From an uncultured Clostridium sp. (lineage in GTDB: Bacteria; Bacillota; Clostridia; Lachnospirales; Lachnospiraceae), in assembly GCA_937902905.1 (NCBI GenBank), contig CALELW010000180.1:1-9360 (forward strand): a stretch of 9,360 nucleotides of DNA. The letters are read 5' to 3'. Every line of letters begins with the position of its first letter. Position 1 is the stretch's first letter. A program made the position numbers and the translations under genes. This document shows, one piece after another, positions 5,518 to 9,360 of the stretch. Under the pieces are notes generated by a model, which saw nothing but the letters and a program-made list of their open reading frames with translations, did no database searches and was not told where the DNA came from.

Positions 5518-7450
5518 TTATAAATGCATTTTTTTGACAGTTTCAATAAATTCTTTATTGTCCTTGGTTCGTTTAAACAAATTCAAAATCTGCTCTAAGG
5601 CAGGTTCCGCTTTCATGCCGCCAAGCGCTTTCCGGATTTTGACTACTGCTTCCTGTTCTTCACTGTCTAACAGTAAATCTTCACGACGTGTACTTGATTT
5701 CTGAATATCAATCGCAGGGAAAATACGTTTTTCCGATAAACTGCGGTCTAATACAAGTTCCATATTACCGGTTCCCTTAAATTCCTCAAATACAACGTCA
5801 TCCATACGGCTGCCGGTATCTACAAGAGCCGTAGCAAGAATCGTCAAACTGCCGCCCTCACGCATATTACGCGCTGCACCAAAGAAACGTTTTGGCATAT
5901 GCAGTGCCGCCGGGTCAAGACCACCGGAAAGGGTACGTCCACTTGGTGTCACAGTCAGGTTGTAAGCTCTTGCCAGACGTGTAATACTGTCTAACAGAAT
6001 CATCACATCCTCGCCACTTTCCACAAGGCGTTTTGCATGCTCAATTACCATTTCCGATACGCGTTTGTGGTTTTCCGGCAATTCATCAAATGTCGAATAA
6101 ATAACTTCTACCTGTTCGCCCTCAATCGACTCTTTAATATCCGTAACTTCCTCCGGTCTCTCATCAATCAGAAGAACAATCAGTTTCATTTTCGGATAGT
6201 TTGTTGTAACTGCTTTTGCAACCTGTTTTAACAAGGTTGTCTTTCCGGTTTTTGGCTGGGAAACAATCATACCACGCTGTCCCTTACCAATCGGCGCAAT
6301 CAAATCCAGCATACGCATAGATACGCCTGCTCCCGGTGTCTCCAGATGAATCCGGTTATTCGGGAAAATCGGTGTCAAGTCCTCAAACTTTTTACGGTTG
6401 TATAAATAAGTCGGTGAATATCCATTTACTTTTGTCATATACAAAAGAGCACTGAATTTTTCACTCTGGTTTCTCGTCTTTAAATTTCCTTCGATAATGT
6501 CACCGGTGCGCAGTCCAAAACGACGAATAAACTGCGGTGCTACATAAACATCATCTTCACCCGGAAGGAAATTGTCACAGCGGATAAATCCATAATTTTC
6601 AGGCATAATTTCCAAAATACCGTTTTTCGTAATACCACTGTCTAATTCTTTCAATTCAGACGGATGTACTTCTGTAATCTGACGGTCTTTAACAATCGAA
6701 ATCAGACCATCGCTTCCATCATGGTACTTCTGTGGATGACTGTTATAATAGTAATTTGGCGTAGACACACGCTCATGCTGCTGTGGTCTCTCAGAATGAT
6801 AATTTCTTTCATGCGAATTATATGTTCTCTCACCGTGTGAATCATTTCTTCTGTCATTTCTATCACTGTATGAGTCGTTTCTTCTATCGCTATAGGAATC
6901 ATTTTTCCGCTCATAGCCATTATTATAGCTATTATTGTTATAACCACTGTTATAGTTACTGTTGCCGCCATAATTATTATTGCCGCTATAGCTGTTATTA
7001 CTATAATTGTTGCTGCCGTAATTGTTATTGCTGTAGTTATTGTTCCTCTCATAACCATTACTGCTGTAACTATTGTTATAGCCATTATTATAGCCGCTGT
7101 TGTAAAAACCCGCCGTTATAATTATTGCTGTAACCACCGTTACTGTAACCGTTTTCATTGCGGCGTATCGGACGGCGTTCATATCTGTCCTGACGGTCAT
7201 TCCGCTCCATGCGGTCTTGTCTTACCGGTCTTGTCTGACGCTCCATCGGTGTTCTCTGGGAAACCGGTTTTCTCTCCGGTCTTCTCTCCATCGTTCTCTC
7301 CGGCATAACTTCCGGCTCTCTTTTCGTTTCCTCGGAAACTTCCATCAACCGCTGAATCAACTCCGGCTTACGCAGTGCCGTGATTCCTTTCAAACCTTTT
7401 TCTTTTGCAATCTCGCGCAATTCAACTAATGTTTTTTTTGAAAAATCCAT
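5518..7450 (-). CDS. rho: Transcription termination factor Rho with a large disordered insertion; reading frame broken near 7104-7111
   Basis: Rho is a hexameric RNA-dependent ATPase that ends untranslated transcripts. Joining the two frames by dropping one base in the run at 7104-7111 gives 643 residues, against about 420 in E. coli. In that numbering: Rho_N helical domain (1-37); basic Arg/Glu/Pro arm (about 43-100); Asn/Tyr/Ser/Gly tract (116-181); NDSYSDR repeat and His/Arg-rich linker (about 182-243); cold-shock-like RNA-binding domain with NGILEIMPENYGFIR (about 274-341); Walker A SQPKTGKTT (397-405); LLIDERPEE (426-434); and the Q/R-loop region PSGRTLSGGLDP to DTGSRMDD (502-551). All catalytic motifs look intact. 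The ATG at 7450 has AAGGAAG six bases upstream and a consensus promoter. As written, translation from 7450 stops at 7088 before the core. The second frame is open from an ATG at 7200 (560 residues), preceded by GGAG, so re-initiation giving Rho without its N-terminus cannot be excluded. A sequencing error is the simplest explanation. Confidence 0.9.
6826..6906 (-). repeat. NDSYSDR imperfect tandem repeat in Rho
   Basis: Directly after the Asn/Tyr tract, about 27 codons encode NDSYSDR twice, then NDR and NDSHGER. These are charged, alternating Asp/Arg units, and the DNA copies are similar but not identical. The unit probably extends the disordered linker and adds charge patterning. Confidence 0.7.
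6907..7104 (-). repeat. Coding low-complexity repeat: Asn/Tyr/Ser/Gly tract of Rho
   Basis: In the Rho frame these 66 codons encode 27 Asn, 14 Tyr, 12 Ser and 9 Gly, with only two ER pairs besides. At DNA level they form irregular repeats of AAT/AAC, TAT/TAC and AGC/AGT codons. The composition is that of a prion-like or condensate-forming segment. Such repeats can change length by slippage. Confidence 0.9.
7088..7450 (-). CDS. 5' part of rho as literally read: Rho_N domain plus basic arm, 120 residues
   Basis: Read without frame correction, the rho start yields 120 residues. Residues 1-37 (MDFSKKTLVELREIAKEKG onward) are the Rho_N SAP-like helical domain, residues about 43-100 are rich in Arg, Glu and Pro, and residues 101-114 begin the Gly/Tyr/Ser/Asn tract. 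After Phe115 the frame leaves the tract and ends LQQRL before a TAA at 7088. It overlaps the 560-residue downstream frame (5518-7200) by 113 bases. An automatic annotator would probably call this a separate Rho N-terminal-domain protein. I regard it as the first part of rho, because the low-complexity composition continues seamlessly in the other frame. Confidence 0.6.
   Translation of the reverse strand: MDFSKKTLVELREIAKEKGLKGITALRKPELIQRLMEVSEETKREPEVMPERTMERRPERKPVSQRTPMERQTRPVRQDRMERNDRQDRYERRPIRRNENGYSNGGYSNNYNGGFLQQRL
7104..7111 (-). other. Frame-change site in rho (GGG TTTTT run)
   Basis: On the minus strand the frame from 7450 reads AAC GGC GGG TTT TTA CAA and soon stops, while the frame of the Rho core reads GGT TTT TAC AAC AGC. 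Removing one T from the five-T run (7104-7108), or one of the three G (7109-7111), joins the two as NGGFYNSGYNN. The break therefore lies in a homopolymer, where single-base indels arise most easily. Confidence 0.85.
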
Positions 7451-7456
7451 ACATTA

Positions 7457-7463
7457 CTTCCTT
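7457..7463 (-). promoter_or_regulatory. Ribosome binding site of rho
   Basis: AAGGAAG six bases before the ATG at 7450. It supports 7450 rather than 7200 as the primary rho start. Confidence 0.8.
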
Positions 7464-7534
7464 TCTAATGCTGCTACATCTCTCAACCACTCTTAATTAA
7501 TCCAATCTCATAATTAGGAAATCTAACGCTCGAA

Positions 7535-7582
7535 TTTCAGATAATCGAATTCTAAATGATTCTCTATACGATAATTCTGAAA
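7535..7582 (-). promoter_or_regulatory. Long inverted repeat at the 5' end of the rho transcript
   Basis: CGATAATTCTGAAA (plus strand, 7569-7582) is the near-perfect reverse complement of TTTCAGATAATCG (7535-7547), with one extra base in one arm. The arms flank about 21 bases. The expected start of transcription is near 7580, so the mRNA would begin almost directly with this stem. It could protect the 5' end or take part in rho autoregulation, which is known in other bacteria; the role here is inferred. The remaining leader (7451-7534) shows nothing else recognisable. Confidence 0.6.
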
Positions 7583-7586
7583 CCTC

Positions 7587-7615
7587 ATTATAACGGATAA
7601 AAAAAGGTACGTCAA
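7587..7615 (-). promoter_or_regulatory. Sigma-A promoter of rho
   Basis: TTGACG (minus strand, 7610-7615), a 17-base spacer containing seven T, and a perfect TATAAT (7587-7592). Initiation is expected near 7580, giving a leader of about 130 nt before the rho ATG. It lies just beyond the stop of the UAP1-like gene, so rho is transcribed independently, although no terminator is seen between them. Confidence 0.92.
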
Positions 7616-7643
7616 GGGGTGTTTGGGCTAAATTGCACGCTTT

Positions 7644-8870
7644 TTAAAATTCAATTTCATTTTTTTTCATCAAATCTCTCGCCGTATCCAAAGAATCGAC
7701 ACCGGTTCTGTTTTTAATCGGTGCAAATTCGCGTTCTCTCTCAACCTCAAAGGATAAGCAATTGTCCATCATTCGAATCATATCCAAAACAAGCAGTTCA
7801 AATTTGTAACCATTTGGCTCTTCCGGTTTCATCATCTGCCCATTTTCCTGCATATACGGAATTTTTTTCTCCACTACATGAGTCGGCATATATTCATTCA
7901 TAATTTTCGTCAGTGTTTTTACATTAAACAGATAATTCAAAATAACACCATAGTTGTATAACAGTCGTCCGTTTTCATCTTTGGAATGAATCATTTCATC
8001 GGTCATTTCATAATACTCTACAATCGATGGTTTTCCATCTTCTAAACAAAGTACGCCAACCTTTTCATTTGGATCCGCCTTTGCCACTACTTTCGAGCCG
8101 CACACACAGCCTGCCTCAATCGTTGCGCCGACAAATACCGGGTCAGCCATCTTCTGAAGTACATTATCCACAGAAAATACGTTCAGCCATTCCACGCCAA
8201 GTTCGTCGATTTTATCCAAAAGACCTGCTTTTGCCAATGAAGAGAACCAGCCGCCATTTCCGTTTGGAGATGTCGAAAGTTTCGCTTTTCCTTCCATATA
8301 AATCTTTCCTTCGTAACTTACCGACGGTGCCATTTCCTGAACAAAAAAGAATACGTAGTCTTTGTTATAACCAAAGTAATCATGTTCCTTAAAAAACTGT
8401 GTCGTATCATCATTATTTTTTTCACTCGTCATGACAAACAACGGAATCCATGCATCGGCTTTTTCTTTTACCTGCATCAAATTATGTATTAACTGTTCAA
8501 ATAAATATAATTCTTTATTTACACCGACATTTAACATGCCCTTTGGCTTATCCAGACCAAGTCTTGTTCCCTGTCCGCCTGCCAAAAGAACAGCTCCCAC
8601 TTTGCAGTCACGAATTGCCTGCAGTCCGATTTCTTCGTAATGCTCTCTCTTTGCCGCAATCTCCTCCAATGTCACAGCACCAAGCGGCTCTAATTTTCCT
8701 TTTGGTATCTCTTTTACTCCGCCCTCAATCAAATTAAGAAGGGACAAATCCAAATCTTCAATCTGTTTTAACAGTGACTTTTTCTCCTCTTCTCCCAATT
8801 CCTCAAAATATTGTAATAAATGTTCCTGACCGACTGGCATTAGTTTCTGCTTTGCTTCTTCGTAAGTCAT
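7644..8870 (-). CDS. UDPGP-family nucleotide-sugar pyrophosphorylase, UAP1-like (probable UDP-N-acetylhexosamine pyrophosphorylase)
   Basis: Probably couples UTP to a sugar 1-phosphate, giving UDP-sugar and pyrophosphate. The 408 residues show the nucleotide-binding loop LLAGGQGTRLG (95-105) with the lysine of DKPKGM (107-112), SPNGNGG (201-207), VEYYEM (284-289), NYGVI (306-310), EEPNGYKFELLVLDM (350-364) and FEVEREREFAPIKN (374-387). The last two resemble the C-terminal region of eukaryotic UAP1 more than that of UDP-glucose pyrophosphorylases, so UDP-GlcNAc or UDP-GalNAc formation is favoured; substrate choice cannot be settled by eye. It differs from bacterial GlmU, having no left-handed-helix acetyltransferase domain. 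I chose the ATG at 8870, with AAGGAG eight bases upstream. An in-frame ATG at 8897 lies only about 11 bases from the expected transcription start and has a poor site. It is divergent from the malic enzyme gene and upstream of rho. Confidence 0.88.
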   Translation of the reverse strand: MTYEEAKQKLMPVGQEHLLQYFEELGEEEKKSLLKQIEDLDLSLLNLIEGGVKEIPKGKLEPLGAVTLEEIAAKREHYEEIGLQAIRDCKVGAVLLAGGQGTRLGLDKPKGMLNVGVNKELYLFEQLIHNLMQVKEKADAWIPLFVMTSEKNNDDTTQFFKEHDYFGYNKDYVFFFVQEMAPSVSYEGKIYMEGKAKLSTSPNGNGGWFSSLAKAGLLDKIDELGVEWLNVFSVDNVLQKMADPVFVGATIEAGCVCGSKVVAKADPNEKVGVLCLEDGKPSIVEYYEMTDEMIHSKDENGRLLYNYGVILNYLFNVKTLTKIMNEYMPTHVVEKKIPYMQENGQMMKPEEPNGYKFELLVLDMIRMMDNCLSFEVEREREFAPIKNRTGVDSLDTARDLMKKNEIEF

Positions 8871-8878
8871 CCTTCTTT

Positions 8879-8884
8879 CTCCTT
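8879..8884 (-). promoter_or_regulatory. Ribosome binding site deciding the UAP1-like gene start
   Basis: AAGGAG eight bases before the ATG at 8870. It lies downstream of the alternative ATG at 8897, which would otherwise add nine residues (MAPRKGERR). Confidence 0.75.
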
Positions 8885-8914
8885 TCCTTGGCGCCATAGC
8901 GCTGTCTTATCCTA

Positions 8915-8942
8915 ATTGTACCATTTTCCATAAAAAGTACAA
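8915..8942 (-). promoter_or_regulatory. Extended -10 promoter of the UAP1-like gene
   Basis: TACAAT (minus strand, 8915-8920) is preceded by TGG, an extended -10 element. A weak -35 (TTGTAC, 8937-8942) lies 16 bases upstream. Initiation is expected near 8908, giving a leader of about 38 nt. Confidence 0.65.
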
Positions 8943-8952
8943 GAGAAAAATA

Positions 8953-8981
8953 TTGTGTTTAATAGGGAAAAATGATATGAT
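8953..8981 (+). promoter_or_regulatory. Sigma-A-like promoter of the malic enzyme gene
   Basis: TTGTGT (8953-8958), a 17-base spacer and TATGAT (8976-8981). Initiation is expected near 8988, about 38 nt before the ATG. Its -35 box is only ten bases from that of the divergent promoter, so the two could compete or share a regulator. Confidence 0.65.
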
Positions 8982-9025
8982 TATTGTTATATGTTTATTG
9001 GATTTGTACAAGAATGGAGGATATT

Positions 9026-9360
9026 ATGACACAGAGTGAAAAAGCATTGAAGCTGCATGAAGAATGGAACGGAAAAATTACAACCACACCAAAGTGTGAG
9101 GTAAAATCAAGAGAAGACCTTGCTATCGCCTACACACCGGGTGTTGCAGAACCATGTAAAGTAATTGCAGAAAACAAAGAAGAAGCTTACCGCTATACCA
9201 TCAAGTCAAATACGGTTGCCGTTGTTTCAGACGGAAGTGCCGTTTTGGGTCTTGGTAACATCGGCGCAGAAGCCGCTATGCCGGTTATGGAAGGAAAAGC
9301 CGTTTTATTCAAAGAATTTGGCGGAGTCAATGCTTTCCCAATCTGTTTAGATACACAGGA
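9026..9360 (+). CDS. Malic enzyme (NAD(P)-dependent, decarboxylating), N-terminal part
   Basis: Oxidatively decarboxylates malate to pyruvate with reduction of NAD or NADP, linking C4 acids to pyruvate metabolism. The 111 visible residues start MTQSEKALKLHEEWNGKI. They carry the malic enzyme signatures YTPGVAEPC (36-44, with the catalytic tyrosine), VAVVSDGSAVLGLGNIG (64-80) and AMPVMEGKAVLFKEFGG (84-100, with the catalytic lysine at 91), followed by NAFPICLDT (102-110), which leads into the metal-binding region. The pattern fits the short bacterial type of about 380-400 residues. The ATG at 9026 has GGAGG five bases upstream and its own promoter. The cofactor-binding domain lies beyond the right edge, so NAD versus NADP preference and any C-terminal phosphotransacetylase-like extension cannot be judged. 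Confidence 0.95.
   Translation, partial: MTQSEKALKLHEEWNGKITTTPKCEVKSREDLAIAYTPGVAEPCKVIAENKEEAYRYTIKSNTVAVVSDGSAVLGLGNIGAEAAMPVMEGKAVLFKEFGGVNAFPICLDTQ

Noticed and set aside
5511..5520. Intrinsic terminator for rho
   Set aside because: No GC-rich stem followed by T is present between the rho stop and the rpmE promoter.
6826..7110. CRISPR-like or satellite-like repeat array
   Set aside because: Repeat units are short, irregular and codon-phased, with no uniform spacers. The region is explained as protein low complexity.
6783..7121. Plus-strand open frame rich in Tyr, Cys, His and Ser, and a third minus-strand frame rich in Ile, Thr and Met (6702-7085)
   Set aside because: Both are shadows of the low-complexity Asn/Tyr coding repeat of rho. 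Repetitive codons keep several frames open, and neither has a convincing ribosome binding site or family motif.
7088..7200. Programmed ribosomal frameshift in rho
   Set aside because: The change needed is +1, but there is no slow codon or stop at the shift point and no Shine-Dalgarno-like stimulator at suitable spacing. A one-base indel in a homopolymer is simpler. Kept only as a possibility.
8027..8392. Plus-strand open frame of 121 residues opposite the UAP1-like gene
   Set aside because: It lies fully inside a conserved enzyme gene and shows no motif or ribosome binding site.

Overview
The window looks like chromosomal housekeeping DNA from a low-to-moderate-GC Firmicute, most likely a gut clostridium of the Lachnospiraceae type. 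The supporting evidence is the strong AGGAGG-type ribosome binding sites, consensus sigma-A promoters, the zinc-type L31, and the gene order rho - rpmE - DUF1385 - prmC - prfA, which is familiar from Clostridia. Taxonomy is inferred from gene content and style only. I see no mobile elements, tRNA, rRNA or CRISPR array, and no gene-free stretch longer than 300 bases.

Layout, in minus-strand transcription order from the right. A UAP1-like nucleotide-sugar pyrophosphorylase (8870 to 7644) has its own extended -10 promoter. It is divergent from a malic enzyme gene that begins at 9026 on the plus strand and runs off the right edge. Next comes rho (7450 to 5518), with a consensus promoter and a leader of about 130 nt whose first 45 or so bases can form a long stem. 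Then rpmE (5403 to 5203) has its own consensus promoter and is followed by a near-perfect intrinsic terminator. Beyond the terminator is a tightly packed operon: DUF1385 membrane protein, prmC, prfA, a membrane GGDEF diguanylate cyclase, and a TrkH/KtrB potassium transporter cut by the left edge. Stops and starts there overlap or lie within about 25 bases. No promoter is evident between the terminator and DUF1385.

Functional themes. PrmC methylates the GGQ glutamine of release factor 1, which is encoded immediately downstream. L31 and RF1 are translation functions and Rho a transcription-termination function, so the centre of the window is an information-processing cluster. The GGDEF gene and the potassium transporter are coupled to its tail.

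The most interesting part is rho. Between the N-terminal Rho_N helix bundle and the RNA-binding and ATPase core lies a disordered insertion of about 200 residues. It has three parts: a basic Arg/Glu/Pro-rich arm, a 66-residue tract made almost only of Asn, Tyr, Ser and Gly, and a short Asn-Asp-Ser-Tyr-Ser-Asp-Arg repeat. It resembles the prion-like or phase-separating insertions known in some other Rho proteins. As given, the reading frame breaks exactly where the Asn/Tyr tract begins, at a run of five T (minus strand), so the gene reads as two overlapping ORFs. Removing one base restores a single 643-residue protein. This could be a sequencing error, a true mutation or a switch, and needs read-level checking.
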